From: DASXTW01 sp036505215
GTDB lineage: Bacteria > Actinomycetota > UBA4738
NCBI GenBank assembly: GCA_036505215.1
Contig: DASXTW010000168.1
Coordinates: forward strand, 1-38,341
Direction: 5' to 3'
DNA: 38,341 nt
Positions 32,964 through 38,341 of this stretch are shown here, one piece after another. Position 1 is the first letter of the stretch, and the number at the start of each line of letters is the position of its first letter. The notes beneath the pieces were generated by a model, which did not search any database, was not told the DNA's origin, and saw only the letters and a list, made by a program, of their open reading frames with translations. The position numbers and the translations under genes are program-made.

Positions 32964-33680
32964 GTGCGGAAAGACTGGGACGAGCGAGCCCGGAAGGACC
33001 CCTTCTTCTTCGTGGACAGTGCCCGCGCTTGGTCGGGGCCCGATGAGTTCTTCGCGGCCGGGACAGAGAGCTATCGCCGGCTGGTCGAGCCGGAACTTCG
33101 GGCGCTGGGCGTCGACCCCGCGGGAAAGCGACTGCTCGAGCTGGGATGCGGAGTCGGCCGGATGACTGGGCCGTTCGCCGAGCGGTTCGGTCGGGTGGTG
33201 GCCGTCGACGTATCCGGGGAGATGCTACGGCTGGGCCAGCGCTACCTGGCCGGCGCCCCCAACGTGGACTGGGTCCAGGTCAGCGGGGCGGACCTGTCCC
33301 CCTTCCCGGATGCGATCTTCGACGTGGCGTTCACGCACCTGGTCCTTCAGCACGTCCCCGACGAGGCGACCGCTCTCCGCTTGGTCCAGGAGATGCTCCG
33401 AGTTCTGCGGCCCGGCGGAGCCTTCCTCATCGAGTTCAACAGCCAGCCGCGCGACCTGAGTCGCCGGGGACGGGTGGCCCGCGTCGTAGGGCTCGACGGG
33501 TTGCTGCGACGCGCTCTGGCCCGGCGGACCGACCCTCTGCAAGCGGGTCCAACCTGGGATGGGGCGGTGCTGGACGTTCGCCGGGTACTCGAGGCCGTCT
33601 GGGAGCGTGGCGGGGCAGTGACTTCTCTGGAGGGCTGGAGGTCGACCGAAACGTGGTGCCGGGGAATCAGGCGAACGTAA
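32964..33680 (+). CDS. Class I SAM-dependent methyltransferase
   Basis: The 238-aa protein has the motif I sequence LLELGCGVGRMTGPF, the motif II acidic residue in VVAVDVSGEML, FDVAFTHLVLQHVPDEATAL and LRPGGAFLIEF. These are the ordered parts of a type 11 methyltransferase. The C-terminal half is not assignable to a substrate. The much longer open frame upstream runs over the sugar dehydrogenase gene; the GTG at 32964, with GAGGGGAGA just upstream, is the natural start. The N-terminus RKDWDERARKDPFFFVD is typical of this subgroup. Confidence 0.88.
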   Translation: MRKDWDERARKDPFFFVDSARAWSGPDEFFAAGTESYRRLVEPELRALGVDPAGKRLLELGCGVGRMTGPFAERFGRVVAVDVSGEMLRLGQRYLAGAPNVDWVQVSGADLSPFPDAIFDVAFTHLVLQHVPDEATALRLVQEMLRVLRPGGAFLIEFNSQPRDLSRRGRVARVVGLDGLLRRALARRTDPLQAGPTWDGAVLDVRRVLEAVWERGGAVTSLEGWRSTETWCRGIRRT

Positions 33681-34166
33681 CCCCCGTTACTCCAGGCAGG
33701 CTCGAACAGTCTTGAGAATGGACCGACATACCGTTCACCCAACGGAACTTCCCGGACCAACGCCTCGGCTGGAACACAGCGGCGTGCCCGGGACACAGCA
33801 CGTCCGTCATGGCTCAGTACTCAAAGAGTGAGGTATTGACGGTGGACAGGTAAGAGTAGAGCATCGGCGCAGAGCCAAGGGGGAGCCATTGACTGTGGTC
33901 TTTCCTGGATCTGCGTTTCTCCCACCACCGCGTCCACGCCTATCTCAAGAGGCTCCGAAACTGCGAGCACACAGAGATCGGCCCGGCGGTCGCCAACGAA
34001 GCGCCGAGGTCCCGGCCCAGCGGAGGGTGTGCGCTCCGCATGGCGGACCCTCACGTGCCGGACCCGAGACTACGACCCGGACTGTTGGCTCGCTTCGCTC
34101 GCGCTCCCCTCCCCTTCTGTCTCTGGCCAATATTCGCCCGCTCCAATTGATAGAGGGGGACGAATC
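33681..34166 (+). other. Intergenic stretch without a recognisable gene
   Basis: No intact gene is supported in these 486 bases. One frame from about 33905 has coding-like codon use (DLRFSHHRVHAYLKRLRNCE) but begins right after a stop without a start codon, so it may be a remnant. A ribosome site (AGAGGGGGA) for the next gene ends the region. Confidence 0.4.
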
Positions 34167-34979
34167 ATGAAACGCTCCTTCACCATCATGGTGCTCGTGG
34201 GCACGGCCCTCGCTGCGGTCATGGTTGCGGCTTCGCCGGCGTTGGCCGTTCCGCCATCGAATGACACTTTTGTCGGGGCGAAGGTGATCACTATCCCGTT
34301 CAGTGAAACCCTCGACACGACCGAGGCGACGACGGACGCCGACGACGCCGAGGCCAATGCCGACTGCGGTGCCCCGGCGACCGAAGCGAGCGTGTGGTAC
34401 TCGCTCACCGCCTCAAGCGATGGCGGGGTCATCGTCGACGTTTCAGGCTCGAACTACTCCGCGGGAGTCATCGTCGTGACCGGGTCCCCCGGTAGCTTCT
34501 CCCTCCAGACGTGCGGTCCGGGCTCGGTGGTCTTCGAGACCAGCGCCGGGACGACCTATTCCATCTTGGCGTTCGACGACACGCCCGGTGGGGGCAACGG
34601 CGGCCTACTGAACATCTCGGTTTCTGAGGCCCCACCACCGCCGGAGGTGAGCATCACCATCGACCCGCTCGGCCGGTTCGATCCGCATACCGGAACCGCG
34701 ACAGTGTCCGGCACCTACACGTGCAGCGGCGACGCCGATTTCGTGGAGATCGATGGCACCCTGCGGCAATCCGTCGGCCGGTTCGTCGTGAGTGGTTCCT
34801 TCTTCGTCGGGGAGGGCCTGACGTGCACCGGAGGCCCGTTCCCGTGGTCGGCCACGGTCTTCCCGGACAACGGGAAGTTCGCCGGGGGGAAGGCCACAGC
34901 CAGCGTCTTCATCTTCGCATGCGGGCAGTTCTTGTGCGGTGAAGACTCGGAGGAGGCGATGATCAGGCTGCGTCGGTAA
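34167..34979 (+). CDS. Secreted protein, DUF6299-like C-terminal domain
   Basis: The 270-aa protein has a clear Sec signal peptide (MKRSFTIMVLVGTALAAVMV, cleavage after SPALA). The N-terminal mature part (NDTFVGAKVITIPFSETLDT, ADCGAPATEASVWYSLT) resembles the beta-sandwich found in PPC-like secreted domains. A P-rich hinge (APPPPEVSI) follows, and then a second beta domain (TATVSGTYTCSGDADFVEID ... FACGQFLCGEDSEEAMIRLR) with paired cysteines that I believe matches the DUF6299 family. No enzyme motif is seen. The ATG has AGAGGGGGA six bases upstream. Probably a secreted or wall-associated binding protein; function unknown. Confidence 0.75.
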   Translation: MKRSFTIMVLVGTALAAVMVAASPALAVPPSNDTFVGAKVITIPFSETLDTTEATTDADDAEANADCGAPATEASVWYSLTASSDGGVIVDVSGSNYSAGVIVVTGSPGSFSLQTCGPGSVVFETSAGTTYSILAFDDTPGGGNGGLLNISVSEAPPPPEVSITIDPLGRFDPHTGTATVSGTYTCSGDADFVEIDGTLRQSVGRFVVSGSFFVGEGLTCTGGPFPWSATVFPDNGKFAGGKATASVFIFACGQFLCGEDSEEAMIRLRR

Positions 34980-35153
34980 GTCGCACACTTCGCCCGGGGA
35001 CCGGCCGTTTCTCGAGACCAGGGCCTGGAATCTGGCGGTCTTCTTCGACGTGATGGGGATCCTTGACGTCGGGTGGAGACTCGCTCACTGAAGAGAACCT
35101 GAAGGGTGTCCTCGGCCGGCCAGCCGACAAGCCCCTGACTTGGAACTTTGAAG

Positions 35154-35240
35154 CGGAGGGACGGGGATTTGAACCCCGGAGACGGTTACCCGCCTACACG
35201 CTCTCCAGGCGTGCCCCTTCGTCCGCTCGGGCATCCCTCC
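35154..35240 (-). tRNA. tRNA-Ser, anticodon GGA
   Basis: The 87-nt class II tRNA has an acceptor stem GGAGGGA/TCCCTCC with discriminator G, an anticodon arm CACGC-CTGGAGA-GCGTG reading GGA (serine codons UCC/UCU), a long variable arm and a T arm GGGGTTCAAATCCCC. No CCA is encoded. The 5' half overlaps the last 47 nt of a coding sequence on the same strand, including its stop. Confidence 0.96.
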
Positions 35241-35793
35241 GCGGGCCATTGTACGGGGCAGGCTCTGGCCTCAACGCGCGGTTCCACCACGCCGGGTTCT
35301 TTCGCGCCTGCTCCTTGATCCAAGCGAAGTGGTGGCGGGCGCTGAACCGCAGGGGCACAGCCCCAATCACTCCGGCGAGCGCCCATCTCCTGGTTCCCCG
35401 GGGCGTCTCCGCAACCAGGGCTGACAGGGCAGCCAGAGCCCAGGCGTAGAGCACCACGTTGTACGCGGGGAGCTGATCCGGCTTCAGCCCCTCGGCTTGG
35501 GTGAGGAGCGGGAGCCCGGCCTTCGCCTCCCAGGGCCACAGGGTGAAGTGAACGGCAGCTCCACCCACGGACAACCCGGCCAGGAAGGCGAGACTCCGAT
35601 CCCACCTCGCCGATCCTCGAGCGGCCGCGGCGAACCAACCAGGGAGGCTGACCGACCACAAGGCGGCCGCGCCAGGCATCCCCAGGTACGGCTGGAAGAC
35701 GAGTCCGGTTCCGGCCGTCAGCTCGAACCCGTGGTGAACGGCCGTGGCGACCGACGTGAGCGCGTGCAGGGGACGGTGCACGGTCCGGACCAT
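35194..35793 (-). CDS. Hypothetical membrane protein whose 3' end overlaps tRNA-Ser
   Basis: I do not recognise this 199-aa protein. It has about four hydrophobic segments and opens MVRTVHRPLHALTSVATAV, followed by HHGFELTAGTGLVFQPYLGM and further on HHFAWIKEQARKNPAWWN, so histidine-rich turns border the helices. The start ATG at 35793 is chosen because sequence further upstream runs antisense to the BON gene; a GTG three codons earlier is possible. The last 15 codons lie within the tRNA-Ser gene and the stop TAG falls in the tRNA's anticodon-arm/variable-arm junction. The promoter of the tRNA also lies inside this coding sequence. Whether the tail is functional is unknown. Confidence 0.65.
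   Translation of the reverse strand: MVRTVHRPLHALTSVATAVHHGFELTAGTGLVFQPYLGMPGAAALWSVSLPGWFAAAARGSARWDRSLAFLAGLSVGGAAVHFTLWPWEAKAGLPLLTQAEGLKPDQLPAYNVVLYAWALAALSALVAETPRGTRRWALAGVIGAVPLRFSARHHFAWIKEQARKNPAWWNRALRPEPAPYNGPRRDARADEGARLESV
35248..35274 (-). promoter_or_regulatory. Promoter of tRNA-Ser
   Basis: On the minus strand TACAAT (35253-35248) ends 7 nt before the first tRNA base, with TTGAGG (35274-35269) 15 bp further upstream as a possible -35. It is embedded in the 3' end of the overlapping coding sequence. Confidence 0.6.
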
Positions 35794-35934
35794 AGCAGTC
35801 ACAGACCCCCAACCGGACCGCGAAGAGTCGTTTGCTGCCCTCCGGATATGGGAACCACGGCAAGGAGCGTCCACGCGCAAGAGCATTGATCTGGCTGCTG
35901 CCCGACGATCGGCTGACCGGAAAGGAGACGCACC

Positions 35935-36462
35935 ATGAAGGAACGTTCGGACACCCAGAGAACCAAGCCCAAGAAGCGTTCCATTCTGGCCGCCGGAGCT
36001 GTCGGGGCAGCGCTGGCCTACTTCTTCGACCCGGACAGGGGGCGAGGCCGCCGGACGAAGGCCAGGGACCGGATGACCGCGGTCTTCCGACGGTTTGGAA
36101 AGCGTGGAGGGCGGCTGGCCCGGAGGGCGGAGTCGGAGGCCTACGGCGCGTGGCAGCGCGCCACCCACCTGTCGCCGGAGAACCCACCGACCGATGACGA
36201 GACGCTGAAGCAGAAAGTGGAAACGGAGCTCTTCGGCAAGCCGGATGTCGAGAAAGGAAAGATCGTCGTCAACGTGGAGGACGGCGTCGTGGTGCTTCGA
36301 GGCGAGGTAGCCAGCCCCGAGCAGATGACAGAGCTTGCCCAGCTGGCGCTGGAGGTCCCGGGCGTGGCCGGTGTGCAGAACCTGCTCCACTTGCCCGAGG
36401 AGCCGCCTCCGAACAAGGCAGCCGCTCGAGAGGCCTCCGCGCACGCGACGGAAACCCCATAA
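35935..36462 (+). CDS. BON domain protein
   Basis: The 175-aa protein begins with a basic segment and a short hydrophobic helix (SILAAGAVGAALAYFFDPDRG), the F-D-P-x-x-G motif seen in membrane-attached YtxH/BON-type small proteins. A charged helix follows, and then a BON domain (about residues 85-150: DDETLKQKVETELF ... VVVNVEDGVVVLRGEVASPE ... VPGVAGVQNLLHLP). BON domains bind phospholipids or other envelope components and are common in stress proteins such as OsmY. Ribosome site AAGGAGA upstream of the ATG. The DUF2993 gene, also a membrane-lipid-related family, follows 42 nt later. Confidence 0.85.
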   Translation: MKERSDTQRTKPKKRSILAAGAVGAALAYFFDPDRGRGRRTKARDRMTAVFRRFGKRGGRLARRAESEAYGAWQRATHLSPENPPTDDETLKQKVETELFGKPDVEKGKIVVNVEDGVVVLRGEVASPEQMTELAQLALEVPGVAGVQNLLHLPEEPPPNKAAAREASAHATETP

Positions 36463-36504
36463 GGCTTGACCCTCCAAACCGGCACCGACGTCGAATAATC
36501 AGCT

Positions 36505-37143
36505 ATGCGCAAGGCCCTGGTCGCCGTCGGCGTCGTGCTCGTGCTCCTGGTTGGGGCGGACCTCGGGCTCCACGCCCTGGCTCAATATTGGATCGCCGGC
36601 CAGCTCCAGTCCTCGTTCGACCTCGAGCGACGTCCCTCGGTCTCCCTCGGGGGGTTCCCCTTCCTTCCCAGGCTGGTCACCGGCAGGTTCTCCTCGGTCA
36701 CCGTCGAGTCCAACGGAGCGGTGAAGACGGGCCGATTCTCCGTTTCGCGCGTCGACCTCACCCTGCGCGACGTCCATTTCCAGCCCGATCAGCTTCTGTT
36801 CGGCAACAAGGCAACCATCAAGGCGAGGGGCGGCTCGGGAACGGTCATCCTGACGGAGCGGGACATCAACCGGGCCTTCCCCGCGACGATCCCCGTCACC
36901 ATCCGGCTGCGCGGGGGGAAGGTGCGCATCCGATCCTCGGACCTCCAGGGGGAAGTGGAGACGAAGCTCCGCGTCTCGGACAACCGGCTGGTGCTGATGC
37001 CCGTGGAGGGCTCCCTTCCGGTGGAGATGCGGGTGGCCCTTCCCGTGCTGGTCCGGGGTCTGACCTACACGGGGGTGGAGATCCAGGGCTCCCGGGCTCG
37101 GGTGAGATTCCGGCTAACCAAACCGAGGATCGAGGTTAGGTAG
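36505..37143 (+). CDS. DUF2993/LmeA-like phospholipid-binding protein
   Basis: The 212-aa protein has one N-terminal hydrophobic anchor (ALVAVGVVLVLLVGADLGLHA) and a beta-rich extracytoplasmic domain: LERRPSVSLGGFPFLPRLVTGRFSSVTV, then VSRVDLTLRDVHFQP, VTIRLRGGKVRI and a C-terminal RVRFRLTKPRIEV. The P-S-V-x-x-x-G-F-P-F-L segment is diagnostic for DUF2993. The mycobacterial member LmeA binds phosphoinositides and supports lipomannan mannan elongation, which may tie in with the MptB-like transferase at 3327, although the two are far apart here. The start ATG has an AATAAT box five bases upstream and no ribosome site. Confidence 0.88.
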   Translation: MRKALVAVGVVLVLLVGADLGLHALAQYWIAGQLQSSFDLERRPSVSLGGFPFLPRLVTGRFSSVTVESNGAVKTGRFSVSRVDLTLRDVHFQPDQLLFGNKATIKARGGSGTVILTERDINRAFPATIPVTIRLRGGKVRIRSSDLQGEVETKLRVSDNRLVLMPVEGSLPVEMRVALPVLVRGLTYTGVEIQGSRARVRFRLTKPRIEVR

Positions 37144-37146
37144 CCC

Positions 37147-37175
37147 TTCACAAGGGAACAGATTAGGTCTATTGT
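37147..37175 (+). promoter_or_regulatory. Sigma-70-type promoter of the sortase-substrate locus
   Basis: TTCACA (37147-37152) and TATTGT (37170-37175) are separated by 17 bp, the optimal spacing. Transcription would begin near 37182, leaving a leader of about 65 nt before the first GTG. Confidence 0.55.
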
Positions 37176-37182
37176 CCGATGT

Positions 37183-37221
37183 GGCATCGGCCGGGGCGGG
37201 TTAGGCTCATCGGCCGACGCC
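37183..37221 (+). other. Hairpin at the predicted mRNA 5' end
   Basis: GGCATCGGCC (37183-37192) can pair with GGCCGACGCC (37212-37221), nine of ten pairs with an A-C mismatch, around a 19-nt loop. It falls right after the predicted transcription start and ends 26 nt before the start codon, leaving the AAGGGAGG ribosome site free. It might stabilise the RNA; I see no match to a riboswitch class I know. Confidence 0.4.
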
Positions 37222-37246
37222 TTGGTCGTGGTGAAGGGAGGTGCCC

Positions 37247-37528
37247 GTGAGACGGCTCGGTGCGGCTGTCGCGCTGGTTACGTCTTTCGTGGTGGTGACT
37301 GCGGGGCAGGCCCTCGCTCAATATCCTCCCTCCAAGCCCCCTCCGGGGGGAGGAGGCGGAGGAGGGGGACCGGGAGCCGGAAACGCTCCTGGTGCCGGTA
37401 CAGACGTCGCTTTTACCGGGACGAATATCTCATTGGGCGTGATCATCCTGGTCGCCCTGGTCGTCCTCGGCCTGCTGTTGCTGGTGGCTGGCCGGCGGCG
37501 GCGCGTGGCGGCATCGAAGTCGAACTGA
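37247..37528 (+). CDS. Tiny sortase substrate 1 (signal peptide, Gly/Pro linker, VAFTG anchor)
   Basis: The 93-aa protein has a signal peptide (MRRLGAAVALVTSFVVVTAG, cleavage likely after QALA), then QYPPSKPPP, a run of eight glycines and PGAGNAPGAGTD. A C-terminal sorting signal follows: VAFTGTN, a hydrophobic helix and a basic end AGRRRRVAASKSN. VAFTG is one residue from the LAXTG motif of class E sortases. After both cuts, between Gln25 and Thr57, only about 33 residues would stay on the wall, with no folded domain. The GTG at 37247 is used because AAGGGAGG ends five bases before it; a GTG at 37241 overlaps that site. A close paralogue follows, then a sortase gene. Confidence 0.85.
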   Translation: MRRLGAAVALVTSFVVVTAGQALAQYPPSKPPPGGGGGGGGPGAGNAPGAGTDVAFTGTNISLGVIILVALVVLGLLLLVAGRRRRVAASKSN

Positions 37529-37723
37529 GCCGGCTCTGTGAGGGGCTGCTAAACCGGGGCGACAGTCCGGCCTTTCGGGTGCCCGTCTTTGGGTCAGCGG
37601 GGGGATTTTTCGGTCCATCGTCTGGTGAGGAAAACTACGGTAAACATCCCAAGCGACATCGCTCATCCGGAGGTTAGAGTCTCGTCCTCCAAGTGGATTG
37701 TGTTGGTAAAGGAGGGCCTGAAG

Positions 37724-37969
37724 GTGAGACGAGTTGGTGTCGCTCTGGCGGGAGCTGCAGTCACGATCCTGGTGACGGCGGGTCATGCTTTTGCCCAGTA
37801 CCCCCCCTCGAAGGCTCCTGGGGGCGGCGCTGGCTCTGCCGGCGATCCCAGCGTTGCCTTCACGGGCACGAACATCACCCTGGGCGTCGTTATCCTGGTC
37901 GGGCTGGCTGTCGTCGGGACCTTTCTCCTGCTGGTCGGTCGCCGCCGACGGGTCCGTGCTTCGAACTAG
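37724..37969 (+). CDS. Tiny sortase substrate 2 (paralogue of substrate 1)
   Basis: The 81-aa protein has the same plan as its neighbour: a signal peptide MRRVGVALAGAAVTILVTAG with cleavage after HAFA, the shared QYPPSK, a short Gly/Ala/Ser linker, then VAFTGTNITLGV, a membrane helix and VGRRRRVRASN. The peptide left after sortase processing (Gln25 to Thr47) would be about 23 residues. Signal peptide, QYPPSK and anchor are conserved while the linker differs in length and composition, as in a tandem duplication. Start GTG with AAAGGAGG eight bases upstream. The 195 bp after substrate 1 hold this ribosome site, a possible TAGAGT -10 box at 37675 and a weak hairpin near 37562-37587, so it may have its own promoter. 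The sortase gene begins 14 nt before this gene ends. Confidence 0.85.
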   Translation: MRRVGVALAGAAVTILVTAGHAFAQYPPSKAPGGGAGSAGDPSVAFTGTNITLGVVILVGLAVVGTFLLLVGRRRRVRASN

Positions 37970-38341
37970 GGGCGGAGAGACCTCAAGCACCACCACCCTC
38001 GGCCGCGAGGCCAGATCCCCACGGCCGGCCCACGCCGGCAGGATCCTGCGCACCCTCGGCACGCTGTGTCTGGTGGGCGCTCTCGTTGTGGCCGGATACC
38101 TCGGCTGGCTTCTGTGGGGGACCGGAATCGGCACGGCTCGGGAGCAGCACCAGCTTCGGCAGCAGATCGACACGCTCATTGCCCACCCGAACACTCGCGA
38201 TACCCAGAGCCATCGGCCCGTGGCTCCCATACCGGAGGGGGCTCCCGTGGGGATCCTCCAGATCCAGAGGCTCCATCTGGACATGGTCGTGGTGAACGGG
38301 ACCAGCGCGGCAGACCTCCGAAGGGGTCCAGGGCACTACAT
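37956..38341 (+). CDS. Class E-like sortase, 3' end cut off by the window
   Basis: The frame opens with GTG at 37956, overlapping the end of substrate 2 by 14 nt, and runs without a stop to the right edge (128 codons). It encodes a basic cytoplasmic segment, one transmembrane helix (LGTLCLVGALVVAGYLGWLLWG), a stalk (TAREQHQLRQQIDTLI) and the start of a sortase fold: VGILQIQRLHLDMVVVNGTS and ADLRRGPGHY. The last segment matches the class E sortase pattern preceding P-G-T-P-x-P-G-x-x-G. The catalytic His, Cys and Arg lie beyond the window. No strong ribosome site is present, so translation probably relies on coupling to substrate 2. Its role would be attaching the two adjacent small proteins to the cell wall. 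Confidence 0.85.
   Translation, partial: MLRTRGGETSSTTTLGREARSPRPAHAGRILRTLGTLCLVGALVVAGYLGWLLWGTGIGTAREQHQLRQQIDTLIAHPNTRDTQSHRPVAPIPEGAPVGILQIQRLHLDMVVVNGTSAADLRRGPGHY

Noticed and set aside
33905..34166. Coding-like frame before the secreted protein gene
   Set aside because: It follows a stop directly with no start codon and has no recognisable domain; at most a remnant.
37560..37620. Structured element between the two micro-substrate genes
   Set aside because: GGGC/GCCC and CCG/CGG pairs are short and could be chance or a weak terminator; no known RNA class recognised.
1..38341. Search for CRISPR arrays, insertion sequences, phage genes and rRNA
   Set aside because: No regularly spaced repeats, transposase motifs, terminal inverted repeats or rRNA signatures were noticed.

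Overview
This window is GC-rich, gene-dense bacterial chromosome. It most resembles a deep-branching, probably uncultivated member of the Actinomycetota. Supporting signs are a class E-type sortase with LAXTG-like substrates, a DUF2993/LmeA-like protein, an MptB-like GT-C mannosyltransferase, a DegV-PlsY pair, frequent GTG/TTG starts, several apparently leaderless genes, and a tRNA gene without an encoded CCA end. The assignment rests on gene content and not on a phylogenetic marker. I see no phage genes, insertion sequence, CRISPR array or rRNA.

Layout. 1-8963: surface polysaccharide and housekeeping genes. These are a flippase fused to a GT4 glycosyltransferase (cut by the left edge), a methyltransferase, a GT-C glycosyltransferase, a MazG-like protein, an M55 D-aminopeptidase, asd (minus) and a membrane sulfatase-like protein that separates asd from lysC. 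9030-15981: lysC, plsY, degV, an MFS exporter (plus), recR, dnaX and a full-length large-type SRP RNA. 16034-21300: a glutamine-synthetase-like gene facing a minus-strand run of FluG-type amidohydrolase, APC permease and class I amidotransferase, which looks like an amine or amide uptake and processing locus. 21348-26350: an ilvE-like aminotransferase, a BNR propeller protein, a DUF2330 protein, a NERD-like membrane protein, an MtnX-like HAD phosphatase and a frameshifted gene. 26475-30271: a two-gene heterodimeric ABC exporter. 30465-34979: an exported BNR lipoprotein, a PQQ-type sugar dehydrogenase, a methyltransferase and a secreted protein. 35154-37143: tRNA-Ser(GGA) nested in the end of a membrane protein gene, a BON protein and a DUF2993 protein. 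37147-38341: two tandem genes for tiny sortase substrates followed by a class E-like sortase, cut by the right edge.

Most notable are the sortase locus, whose two substrates leave surface peptides of only about 33 and 23 residues; the split FluG/NodGS-type locus; the tRNA with its promoter inside a coding sequence; and the Alu-containing SRP RNA. Starts were chosen from Shine-Dalgarno sites, or from a TANNNT box 6-8 nt upstream of the start codon, and several differ from the longest open frame. All functional statements are from reading the sequence; no database search was possible.
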